Shown here piece by piece: positions 14,829 through 22,158 of a DNA stretch of 64,000 nucleotides (within the stretch, counting starts at the first letter, position 1; each line of letters begins with the position of its first letter). The position numbers were made by a program, and so were the translations under genes. Origin of the DNA: Streptomyces cyaneogriseus subsp. noncyanogenus (GTDB lineage Bacteria; Actinomycetota; Actinomycetes; Streptomycetales; Streptomycetaceae); contig NZ_CP010849.1 in the NCBI RefSeq assembly GCF_000931445.1, positions 4,402,001 to 4,466,000 on the forward strand. The letters are read 5' to 3'. A model generated the notes under the pieces. It did no database searches. It saw nothing but the letters and a program-made list of their open reading frames with translations, and was not told where the DNA came from.

Positions 14829-15890
14829 TTGGGCAAGGTCGTGCTCGTCACCGGAGTGGCCCGGCAACTGGGCGGCCGGTTCGTCCGGCGGATCCAGCGT
14901 GACCCCGCCGTGGACCGGGTCGTCGCCGTGGACGCGGTCCGGCCCGAGCACCACCTGGGCGGCGCCGACTTCGTCCAGGCCGACATCCGCCAGCCGACCA
15001 TCGCCCGGGTCCTCGCCGAGGCGGGCGCCGACACGGTCGTCCATCTGGACGTCACGGGCACGCCGCTCGGCGGCGGCAGCCGGGCCTCGGTCAAGGAGAC
15101 CAACGTCATCGGCACCATGCAGCTCCTCGGTGCCTGCCAGAAGTCCCCCACCGTGAAGCGGCTCGTCGTCAAGTCCAGTACGAACGTCTACGGGTCCGCG
15201 TCCCGCGATCCGGCCGTGTTCACCGAGACCACCCCGCCCAAGTCCCTGCCCAGCGGCGGTTTCGCCAAGGACGCGGTGGAGGTCGAGGGGTATGTGCGGG
15301 GCTTCGCGCGCCGCCGCCCCGACGTGGCCGTGTGCGTGCTGCGCTTCGCGAACATCCTCGGCCCGGCCGTGGACACGCCGCTCGCGTCGTACTTCTCGCT
15401 GCCGGTGCTGCCGACCGTGTTCGGGTACGACCCCCGGTTGCAGTTCGTGCACGAGGACGATGTGATCGAGGTGCTGCGGATCGCCTCCCACGAGCCGGCC
15501 CGCGGCACGCTCAACAGCGGCACCTTCAACATCGCCGGGGACGGTGTCCTGCTGCTCTCCCAGTGCTCCCGGCGGCTGGGCCGGCCGACCGTGCCGCTCC
15601 TGCTCCCGGCGCTCACCTGGGCGGGGTCCGTGGTGCGTACGCTGGGTATGACGGATTTCTCTCCCGAACAGATCCGGCTGCTCACCCACGGCCGGGTCGT
15701 GGACACCACCCAGATGCGCGAGACGCTGGGTTTCCGGCCGAAGTACACGACCGCGGAGACCTTCGCGGACTTCGCCCGCAGCCGAGGCGCCGGTCTGCTG
15801 CCGCCACAGGCCCTCGCGGGGGCCGTCGACCGGCTCGCGGAGCTGTCCCTGCGGGGCGGCGGCCACTCCCCGACGCAGAGCGCCAACTGA
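14829..15890 (+). CDS. NAD-dependent epimerase/dehydratase (extended SDR)
   Basis: A 353-residue extended short-chain dehydrogenase. The nucleotide-binding start is VVLVTGVARQLGGRFV, close to TGxxGxxG; VVHLDVTG follows at the usual beta-4 position; the catalytic Tyr is in STNVYGSASRD rather than a clear YxxxK, so activity is uncertain. Start is TTG 14829 with GGAAGGA upstream. It overlaps no gene but is followed 14 bp later by a phospholipid acyltransferase gene, and the pair is conserved in streptomycetes as I recall. A role in sugar-nucleotide or lipid modification is possible. Confidence 0.85.
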   Translation: MGKVVLVTGVARQLGGRFVRRIQRDPAVDRVVAVDAVRPEHHLGGADFVQADIRQPTIARVLAEAGADTVVHLDVTGTPLGGGSRASVKETNVIGTMQLLGACQKSPTVKRLVVKSSTNVYGSASRDPAVFTETTPPKSLPSGGFAKDAVEVEGYVRGFARRRPDVAVCVLRFANILGPAVDTPLASYFSLPVLPTVFGYDPRLQFVHEDDVIEVLRIASHEPARGTLNSGTFNIAGDGVLLLSQCSRRLGRPTVPLLLPALTWAGSVVRTLGMTDFSPEQIRLLTHGRVVDTTQMRETLGFRPKYTTAETFADFARSRGAGLLPPQALAGAVDRLAELSLRGGGHSPTQSAN

Positions 15891-15904
15891 GGAGCGCACC
15901 AACG

Positions 15905-16972
15905 ATGGCGGACGCCAAGGTCATTCCGTTCGACGACGACCGGTCCCGCGGCAGTGGCGCGGTGCAGCGCCCGACGCGGCGCCGCGGCGCGGGAAGCCGG
16001 CGCAAGGGCGACGAGTCCGCGCCGGCGGGCGAGGTGCAGGCCCTGCCCACCCGGGGCGCGGCCCGGGACGACGACGCCCCGGCCGGGGGCACGCGCGAGC
16101 AGGGGGAGACCGGCCCGCCGCGGGAGGACCACGGCGGCCTGGAGCGGCGGATCGCGGGCGGCCTGGCCTTTCTGCGCCGCCGCCTCACCGGCGACTACGA
16201 GGTCGACGACTTCGGCTACGACGCCGAGCTCACCGACCAGGTGCTGATGTCCCTGCTGCGCCCGGTGTACGAGAAGTACTTCCGGGTCGAGGTGAAGGGC
16301 GTCGAGAACGTCCCGGCCGAGGGCGGCGCCCTGATCGTCGCCAACCACTCCGGGACGCTTCCGCTGGACGGCCTGATGATGCAGGTCGCCGTCCACGACC
16401 ACCATCCGGCCGGCCGGCACCTGCGGCTGCTCGCGGCGGACCTGGTCTTCGTGCTGCCGGTCGTCAACGAGCTCGCCCGCAAGCTGGGCCACACCCTGGC
16501 CTGCACCGAGGACGCCGAGCGCCTCCTCGGCCAGGGGGAGCTGGTCGGGGTGATGCCGGAGGGCTTCAAGGGCATCGGCAAGCCCTTCAGCGAGCGGTAC
16601 AAGCTCCAGCGGTTCGGGCGGGGAGGGTTCGTCTCCACGGCGCTCAGGCAGGGCGTGCCGATCGTGCCGTGCTCGATCGTCGGGGCCGAGGAGATCTACC
16701 CGATGATCGGCAACGCCAAGACCCTCGCGCGGCTGCTGGGGTTCCCGTACTTCCCGCTGACGCCGACCTTCCCGTGGCTGGGCCCGCTGGGCGCGATCCC
16801 GCTGCCCACCAAGTGGACGATCCAGTTCGGCGCGCCGATCCCCACGGACGGCTATCCGCCGGAGGCGGCCGAGGACCCGATGCTGATGTTCAACCTGACC
16901 GATCAGGTCCGGGAGCAGATCCAGCACACGCTGTACAAGCTGCTGGTGCAGCGCAGGTCCGTCTTCTTCTGA
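15905..16972 (+). CDS. Lysophospholipid acyltransferase-family protein (PlsC-like)
   Basis: A 355-residue protein with a charged, low-complexity N-terminus (about residues 1-85) and a PlsC-type acyltransferase domain. The catalytic block is ANHSGTLPLDG, where His and Asp are separated by six residues rather than the usual four; VGVMPEGFKGIGKPF is the phosphate-binding block and VPIVPCSIVGAEE the later block. It would acylate lysophosphatidic acid or a related glycerolipid at the membrane. GAGGAG overlaps the end of the epimerase gene, so the two genes are probably co-transcribed. Confidence 0.87.
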   Translation: MADAKVIPFDDDRSRGSGAVQRPTRRRGAGSRRKGDESAPAGEVQALPTRGAARDDDAPAGGTREQGETGPPREDHGGLERRIAGGLAFLRRRLTGDYEVDDFGYDAELTDQVLMSLLRPVYEKYFRVEVKGVENVPAEGGALIVANHSGTLPLDGLMMQVAVHDHHPAGRHLRLLAADLVFVLPVVNELARKLGHTLACTEDAERLLGQGELVGVMPEGFKGIGKPFSERYKLQRFGRGGFVSTALRQGVPIVPCSIVGAEEIYPMIGNAKTLARLLGFPYFPLTPTFPWLGPLGAIPLPTKWTIQFGAPIPTDGYPPEAAEDPMLMFNLTDQVREQIQHTLYKLLVQRRSVFF

Positions 16973-17006
16973 CCCGTTGGACCCTGCCGGCCCGTGGCCG
17001 GTACGC

Positions 17007-17051
17007 CGATGGGGGCGTCCCACCGCACAGTGCGGAGGGGCGCCCCCATCG
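17007..17051. terminator. Bidirectional hairpin between acyltransferase gene and rsbN
   Basis: CGATGGGGGCG (17007-17017) pairs with CGCCCCCATCG (17041-17051), and an inner CCGCAC/GTGCGG stem extends it. It lies between convergent genes. Confidence 0.75.
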
Positions 17052-17069
17052 AGGAGTGGGCCGATCGCC

Positions 17070-18308
17070 TCAGCCGGCGTCCTCGCCCTCGATGCTCAGG
17101 TCGGGCAGGAGGCCCGGCAGGAGCGGGGGCAGGGTGACGTCCGGCTGGGCGGGCTCGGTCTTGTCGCCGCCCGTGGAGGGTGACGCGCCGGCGCTGTCCT
17201 TCGGCGGGTCGAGCAGATCGCCCGTACCCCCGCCGATCAGGCCGTCGCCGCCGCTGTCGCCGCCGGAGCCGGTCGATCCGCTGGGGCTGCCGCTGTCGCC
17301 TCGGCCGGTCGCGCCGTGGCTGTCGCCGCCGGTGCTGGGCTCGGTCGTACTGCCGCCGCCGGGTGTGCCGGTGGTGGCCGACCGGGACCCGCCCTGCTGC
17401 CCGCCGTCCCGCTGGTCCTCGGCCGGTGGCTGGGGGAGCAGGGTGCGCAGCGGGGCGACGTCCTGCTCTATGGCGTCGAAGACCGACGACACCTTCTCGC
17501 TGACGTCCCCGAGCTGGACGGGCAGCTTGTCGCGCAGTGCCCCCCAGGCTTCGCCGTGGGAGCGGGAGAAGGCGGACAGGGTCTGCATGGGGGCGAGCGA
17601 GTCGGGGTCGCGCGCGTACACCGCGCTGAGCAGGCGGTGGCCTTCGGAGACGTCGTGTTCCATGCCCGACAGGGTGCGGCGGATCTCACCGAGGGACTCG
17701 TGGTCGAGGTGGCCGCCGCGGCCGCGGTCGAGGAGCCGGCGGGTCTCGTTCAGCCGGGTGGACGCCTGGTCCAGATAGGCCCGGCCGCGCTCGTCGTCCC
17801 CGTCGGCGAGACCGAGTTTGAAGTCCTCGATGCCCCGCTTGAGGCCGTAGAGCGTGTCACCGGGCAGGGCATCGGAACTGGCGGCGGCGACTCCGCCGAA
17901 GGCTCCCGCGGCCACACCGACGCTGAGCCCGCCGGCGGTGAGCCCCTTGGCCAGCCGGGTGCGCGGGCGGAATCGCTTGATCGGCGTCGCCCGGTGAGCA
18001 CCGCGGGCCCGTGGGGTCCGCTGCTCGGGCACCGTAGGGTCCGCCTCGCCGCCCTCTTGCAGCATGGCCTCGAAGGCGGCCACCAGCTGAGCGCGCTGGA
18101 CGACCTTGACCTCGGGATCCAGCTCGGGCTTGGGCAGCGCGCCGAGTCCGGAGGCCAGGGCCAACAGGCGCCCTTGGTCGGTCTGCTCCGCGGACTCGGC
18201 CGATGCCGGTCCTCCGGACTGCTCGGCCGCCGCGCCCCGATCGGACTGCTCCTCCAGAGCCTGGGCGAAGGCGTTCGCCCGCCGGTGCGCCGATACGTTC
18301 GCGATCAC
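17070..18308 (-). CDS. rsbN: RsbN, anti-sigma factor for BldN
   Basis: A 412-residue protein directly downstream of bldN. Residues 1-110 are cytoplasmic (sigma-binding), a hydrophobic segment (LTAGGLSVGVAAGAFGGVAAAS) follows at about 120-145, then a DUF5667-type helical domain, and a Gly/Ser/Thr-rich tail. This layout and position match RsbN, which in S. venezuelae binds and inhibits sigma-BldN. I chose GTG 18308 because AGGAGG lies 8 nt upstream; the GTG at 18317 overlaps that site. A candidate BldN-type promoter lies about 130 bp upstream, which fits feedback control. Confidence 0.88.
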   Translation of the reverse strand: MIANVSAHRRANAFAQALEEQSDRGAAAEQSGGPASAESAEQTDQGRLLALASGLGALPKPELDPEVKVVQRAQLVAAFEAMLQEGGEADPTVPEQRTPRARGAHRATPIKRFRPRTRLAKGLTAGGLSVGVAAGAFGGVAAASSDALPGDTLYGLKRGIEDFKLGLADGDDERGRAYLDQASTRLNETRRLLDRGRGGHLDHESLGEIRRTLSGMEHDVSEGHRLLSAVYARDPDSLAPMQTLSAFSRSHGEAWGALRDKLPVQLGDVSEKVSSVFDAIEQDVAPLRTLLPQPPAEDQRDGGQQGGSRSATTGTPGGGSTTEPSTGGDSHGATGRGDSGSPSGSTGSGGDSGGDGLIGGGTGDLLDPPKDSAGASPSTGGDKTEPAQPDVTLPPLLPGLLPDLSIEGEDAG

Positions 18309-18438
18309 TGGCGGCACCTCCTCTCGTCATGACGGTCGACTCCCCAGGGGGTCCTGAGGGTTGCACACCCTGACCGCGTCCACACGGACGTGTGACCGGA
18401 GGCGGCCGGGGGGTGACCACAGGGAGCCTGCATCCCGC

Positions 18439-18467
18439 ACAACGAGCGGCTCGGCACTTGGGTTACG
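18439..18467 (-). promoter_or_regulatory. Candidate sigma-BldN promoter of rsbN
   Basis: On the minus strand CGTAAC (18467-18462) and CGTTGT (18444-18439) are 17 bp apart. The sigma-BldN consensus as I recall it is CGTAAC and CGTTGA with 16 bp between, so this has one mismatch and one extra base. rsbN in S. venezuelae is reported to be transcribed by sigma-BldN, which makes the match more credible. Confidence 0.55.
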
Positions 18468-18556
18468 GACGTCGTGCGACCGGGCGACGAAGTCAACGGA
18501 GGTTTACCACACGTGAGTTGAAAAACGCGGAGGGTGAGGGGTGGTCGCGGGCCGAG

Positions 18557-19336
18557 TCAGCGCGCGTCGTCGGGCAGCAGCCGGGCGAGGGTGCGCACGG
18601 CGCGGTACTGGAGGGTCTTGATGGCACCTTCGTTCTTGCCCATCACGCGGGCGGTCTCGGCGACGGAGAGGCCCTGGAGGAAGCGGAGCGTCACGCACTC
18701 CTGCTGCTGGGGGTTGAGCCGCCGTACGGCGTCGAGCAGGGCGGCGTTGGAGAGGGACTCGAGGACGGAGTCCTCCGGGGAGCGCTCGACCTCGTTGGCG
18801 TCGAGCATCTCACCGGTGGTGACCTCCAGCCGGAAGCGGCTGGACTTGAAGTGGTCGGCGACGAGGTTGCGGGCGATGGTCACCAGCCAGGCGCCGAAGT
18901 CGCGGCCCTGCCAGGTGAAGGTCCCGATGCGGCGCAGCGCCCGCAGGAAGGTCTCACTGGTCAGGTCCTCGGCGGTCGCCTTGCCGCCGACCCGGTAGTA
19001 GATGTAGCGGTACACGGTGTCGCTGTACTGGTCGTAGAGCCGCCCGAAGGCGTCGGCCTCGCCGGCCTGGGCGCGCTCCACGAGGTCCATCATCCGGGCG
19101 CTGTCGCTGTCCGCGGCGGGACGGCGGGTGGTCGTGGCCCCGGACGGGCGTCCTCGTCTGCCGACCGCGGCGCTGCCGTCGGCCAGTGCGTAGCACGGGC
19201 CCACGGGGGCGGCGGCGGCGAAAGCGGGGACGGCGTACGCGGTGGGGACGAGTTCGCGCAACAGGTCTTGGACCGTTTTGACCGTTGCGCGCAGCGTAGC
19301 CAGGCCCGAGGCGTCAACCCCGACGTGTGGGTACAC
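18557..19336 (-). CDS. bldN: BldN, developmental ECF sigma factor
   Basis: A 259-residue ECF sigma factor with an unusually long N-terminal extension of about 85 residues before sigma region 2 (MMDLVERAQAGEADAFGRLY). Region 2 continues through YRYIYYRVGGKATAEDLTSE and region 4 is ALLDAVRRLNPQQQECVTLRFLQGLS in outline, ending ARLLPDDAR. The extension, starting MYPHVGVDASGLATLRATV, is the pro-sequence removed by proteolysis in S. coelicolor BldN. BldN drives bldM and chaplin/rodlin genes for aerial growth. GTG start 19336 with GGGAG upstream. The next gene, rsbN, encodes its antagonist. Confidence 0.95.
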   Translation of the reverse strand: MYPHVGVDASGLATLRATVKTVQDLLRELVPTAYAVPAFAAAAPVGPCYALADGSAAVGRRGRPSGATTTRRPAADSDSARMMDLVERAQAGEADAFGRLYDQYSDTVYRYIYYRVGGKATAEDLTSETFLRALRRIGTFTWQGRDFGAWLVTIARNLVADHFKSSRFRLEVTTGEMLDANEVERSPEDSVLESLSNAALLDAVRRLNPQQQECVTLRFLQGLSVAETARVMGKNEGAIKTLQYRAVRTLARLLPDDAR

Positions 19337-19718
19337 GGGACTCCCAGAGGCAGAGCTTCCATCACGTGCAGTGCGGGACCTTTCACCCGTCGTAGCGACG
19401 GTGGGGTACCGGTTTGCGTCTGAGGAGAATAACGCTTCGTACAGGCGCTGCTACGCCCAGTTGCTCAAATCATCGATTACGTCGCTTCCGTAACCGATTG
19501 ACACTCGATCAAGTGCAGCAGACTGATCGAATATTGACCGGAAGGGTTCGAATTCCGGGCCGGTCCAGCGCGTGTTGTGGCCGGGTGGCGCGATGGGGGA
19601 ATGGGAGGCCCGTGGTGCGGGTACGTCACTGTGATTGGCGTGCGCCCGGAGGGGGCGGGCGCCGGGACGGATGCGGTGCGCGGGCGCCGTACGGGGCGCC
19701 TGGGCCGTCGGTCCGCCG
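19337..19718. other. Intergenic region upstream of bldN
   Basis: No ORF with gene-like codon use is seen in these 382 bp. The part near bldN is AT-rich for this genome. It holds the inverted repeat at 19474-19496 and a second one, CGATCA (19507-19512) with TGATCG (19525-19530). In S. coelicolor the bldN promoter is under BldD and AdpA-dependent control, so these are candidate operators. The distal part (19550-19718) shows nothing I can name. Confidence 0.6.
19474..19496. promoter_or_regulatory. Inverted repeat in the bldN promoter region
   Basis: CGATTACG (19474-19481) and CGTAACCG (19489-19496) form an 8-bp inverted repeat with one mismatch and a 7-bp centre, about 150 bp before the bldN start. 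The TNAC...GTNA arms resemble BldD half-sites, although the spacing is wider than in the usual BldD box. Confidence 0.4.
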
Positions 19719-20654
19719 CTAGCGGCGGCGGCGGTGCAGGGCGATCGCCGCCGCCGTGCCTCCGGCCACCGCGCCGACGCCCGCCGCGGCCGGGATGCCG
19801 ACCTTGGCGGCCTTGCGGCCGGTGCGGTAGTCCCGCAGGCGCCAGTCCAGTTCGCGGGCGTGTTTGCGCAGTTTGGAGTCGGGATTGATCGCGTAGGGGT
19901 GCCCGACCAGCGACAGCATGGGGATGTCGTTGTGGGAGTCGGAGTACGCCGCGCAGCGGGAGAGGTCCAGGCCCTCCGCCACCGCGAGGGCGCGGACCGC
20001 CTCCGCCTTCGCCGGGCCGTGCAGCGGCTCGCCGACCAGCTTGCCGGTGTAGACGCCGCCGATCGACTCGGCGACCGTGCCGAGCGCGCCGGTCAGGCCC
20101 AGGCGGCGGGCGATGACCTGGGCGATCTCCACCGGGGCGGCCGTGACCAGCCACACCTTCTGCCCGGCGTCCAGGTGGGCCTGGGCGAGGGCGCGGGTGC
20201 CGGGCCAGATCCGCTCGGCCATGTACTCGTCGTAGATCTCCTCGCCGATGGACTTCAGCTCGGAGACCCGGTGGCCCTGGACGATGGACAGCGCCGAGTC
20301 GCGCGCGTCCTGCATGTGCTCGGGGTCCTCGACGCCGGCCAGCCGGAACCACGCCTGCTGCCAGGCGAAGCGCGCCAGGTCCCGGGTGCGGAAGAACTTC
20401 CGCTTGTACAGGCCCCGCCCGAAGTGGAACAGCGCGGCGCCCTGCATGACGGTGTTGTCCAGGTCGAAGAAGGCGGCTGCCCGGTCGTCGCCGTGGACCG
20501 GGAACTGCGGTTCCCCGCCCGGGGCGGAGACCGACTCGTCCTGGGTGGACTTGCGCGCTGCCTCCGCCGCGGCCTCGCCTGCCAACACGCTCCGCGCCGT
20601 GGCGGAGCGCCTACGGGGAGTGAGCCATCCGAAAGCGGCCATGTCCGTGAGCAT
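19719..20654 (-). CDS. HAD-IB family phosphatase (SerB/CicA-like)
   Basis: A 311-residue HAD-IB protein. Motif I is AAFFDLDNTVMQGAAL; a four-helix cap follows; motif II is VWLVTAAPVEIAQVIA; the Lys is in GPAKAEAVRALA; motif IV is AAYSDSHNDIPMLSLVG. The C-terminus is a hydrophobic segment (VGIPAAAGVGAVAGGTAAAIA) ending in HRRRR, a likely membrane tail. Relatives are phosphoserine phosphatases or lipid phosphate phosphatases of the CicA type; the membrane tail favours a lipid-linked substrate. ATG 20654 is used; ATG 20642 is equally plausible. Confidence 0.88.
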   Translation of the reverse strand: MLTDMAAFGWLTPRRRSATARSVLAGEAAAEAARKSTQDESVSAPGGEPQFPVHGDDRAAAFFDLDNTVMQGAALFHFGRGLYKRKFFRTRDLARFAWQQAWFRLAGVEDPEHMQDARDSALSIVQGHRVSELKSIGEEIYDEYMAERIWPGTRALAQAHLDAGQKVWLVTAAPVEIAQVIARRLGLTGALGTVAESIGGVYTGKLVGEPLHGPAKAEAVRALAVAEGLDLSRCAAYSDSHNDIPMLSLVGHPYAINPDSKLRKHARELDWRLRDYRTGRKAAKVGIPAAAGVGAVAGGTAAAIALHRRRR

Positions 20655-20825
20655 AGCCAGTTTGTTCGGTCGCTCCGCAGCCGTGAGGTTCGGAAGATGT
20701 GAACTCCGCGCGACCGGATCAGCGTCCGGTGCCCCGGGCGGCCCGGCCGGCGAGGGGAGGCGTATGGCGGCCGGTGCGTTCGCGAGGCTCCCGGTCACCC
20801 CGCCCACCGCGCGAGAATGGCCGGC

Positions 20826-21122
20826 ATGAGCCCCCTTTTCCGCCGCAGGACCCCGCAGGTCCCCGAGACCCCTGAGCACCATCTCGTCACCCTCATCCGC
20901 AAACCCGGCTGCCATCTGTGTGATGACGCACAGCTCGTCGTCGAGAAGGTCTGCGCCGATCTCGGCGTCCCGTGGGAGCAGAAGGACATCACCGAGGACC
21001 GCCGGCTCCACGACCAGTACTGGGAGCAGATCCCGGTCGTCCTGGTCGACGGACGGCAGCACACCTTCTGGCGTGTGAACGAGGAACGCCTCCGCAGGGC
21101 ACTGACCGAGCAGTCCAAGTAG
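20826..21122 (+). CDS. Glutaredoxin-like thiol protein
   Basis: A 98-residue thioredoxin-fold protein with the active-site pair in KPGCHLCDDA, followed by DITEDRRLHDQYWEQIPVVLVDGRQH, which contains the cis-Pro of the fold. It belongs to the small glutaredoxin/DUF836-like group, cytoplasmic, and likely reduces disulfides or acts as a thiol carrier. GAGAAT seven bases before ATG 20826 suggests a leaderless mRNA, which favours this start over ATG 20817. It sits just upstream of the redox regulator rex, but the intervening region has its own promoter. Confidence 0.87.
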   Translation: MSPLFRRRTPQVPETPEHHLVTLIRKPGCHLCDDAQLVVEKVCADLGVPWEQKDITEDRRLHDQYWEQIPVVLVDGRQHTFWRVNEERLRRALTEQSK

Positions 21123-21299
21123 TCCGGATGGTCGCTTAGGATCGATGGCGACTTGGTCTCGGGGGCGTTGATCGTGAGGAGCGTGTACGGCTTTGCCCCC
21201 AATGAGAGAGGAACGACGGTGCGCAGGCGCCGGTTCCCGGTTCATGCGCCGGGGGCGCGTGAGCCCGGTCACGTTGGCCGGGCAAATCGGACACCATCT

Positions 21300-21328
21300 T
21301 TGTGCACGCGTTCACAAAGACATAGCCT
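21300..21328 (+). promoter_or_regulatory. Rex operator and promoter of rex-hemACD
   Basis: TTGTGCACGCGTTCACAA (21300-21317) is a Rex operator with one deviation from TTGTGAANNNNTTCACAA. TTGTGC can serve as a -35 box, 17 bp before TAGCCT (21323-21328), so Rex bound here would block RNA polymerase. In S. coelicolor Rex represses rex-hemACD until NADH rises relative to NAD. Confidence 0.9.
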
Positions 21329-21396
21329 GCTTTCGACGGGGCGGTCATGTAGGGACGTATGACCGCCTACAGCCCCGCTCTACCCGCAGGAGCACC

Positions 21397-22158
21397 GTGG
21401 CAACTGGCCGAACACACCGACCGGCGACCCGCAGCCGAGGGATTCCCGAGGCCACCGTCGCCAGGCTTCCGCTGTACCTCCGAGCCCTCACCGCGCTGTC
21501 GGAGCGCTCGGTCCCCACGGTCTCCTCCGAGGAGCTGGCGGCCGCGGCGGGAGTCAACTCCGCGAAGCTGCGCAAGGACTTCTCCTACCTCGGCTCCTAC
21601 GGGACCCGGGGCGTCGGCTACGACGTCGAGTATCTCGTGTACCAGATCTCCCGCGAACTCGGCCTGACCCAGGACTGGCCGGTTGTGATCGTAGGAATCG
21701 GCAATCTCGGTGCCGCGCTGGCCAACTACGGCGGCTTCGCCTCCCGTGGCTTCCGGGTCGCCGCGCTCATCGACGCCGATCCCGCGATGGCCGGAAAGCC
21801 CGTCGCCGGGATCCCGGTGCAGCACACCGACGACCTGGAGCGGATCATCCGGGACAACGGCGTGTCGATCGGCGTGATCGCGACCCCCGCCGGGGCCGCC
21901 CAGCAGGTGTGCGACCGGCTCGTGGGCGCCGGTGTCACCTCCATCCTGAACTTCGCGCCGACCGTGCTGAACGTGCCGGACGGCGTCGACGTGCGCAAGG
22001 TCGACCTCTCCATCGAACTGCAGATCCTCGCCTTCCACGAGCAGCGCAAGGCCGGTGAGGAGGCCGCCGCGGACGCGGGCGTCGCGGCCGCCGCCGCCCG
22101 CAAGGAGTCCGCCGAGCAGGGACCCGACGGGGACGTTCCCGCCGTGATGCCGGCATGA
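21397..22158 (+). CDS. rex: Redox-sensing repressor Rex
   Basis: A 253-residue Rex protein. Residues 15-85 form the winged helix (RLPLYLRALTALSERS, SSEELAAAAGVNSAKLRKD, the SYLGSYGTRGVGYDV recognition part). The Rossmann domain starts at VVIVGIGNLGAALANY (GxGxxG) and binds NADH or NAD. The C-terminal swapped helix is VDLSIELQILAFHEQRK. High NADH releases Rex from DNA under low oxygen. GTG 21397 has CAGGAG upstream. It overlaps hemA by ATGA. Its own operator lies at 21300-21317. Confidence 0.97.
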   Translation: MATGRTHRPATRSRGIPEATVARLPLYLRALTALSERSVPTVSSEELAAAAGVNSAKLRKDFSYLGSYGTRGVGYDVEYLVYQISRELGLTQDWPVVIVGIGNLGAALANYGGFASRGFRVAALIDADPAMAGKPVAGIPVQHTDDLERIIRDNGVSIGVIATPAGAAQQVCDRLVGAGVTSILNFAPTVLNVPDGVDVRKVDLSIELQILAFHEQRKAGEEAAADAGVAAAAARKESAEQGPDGDVPAVMPA

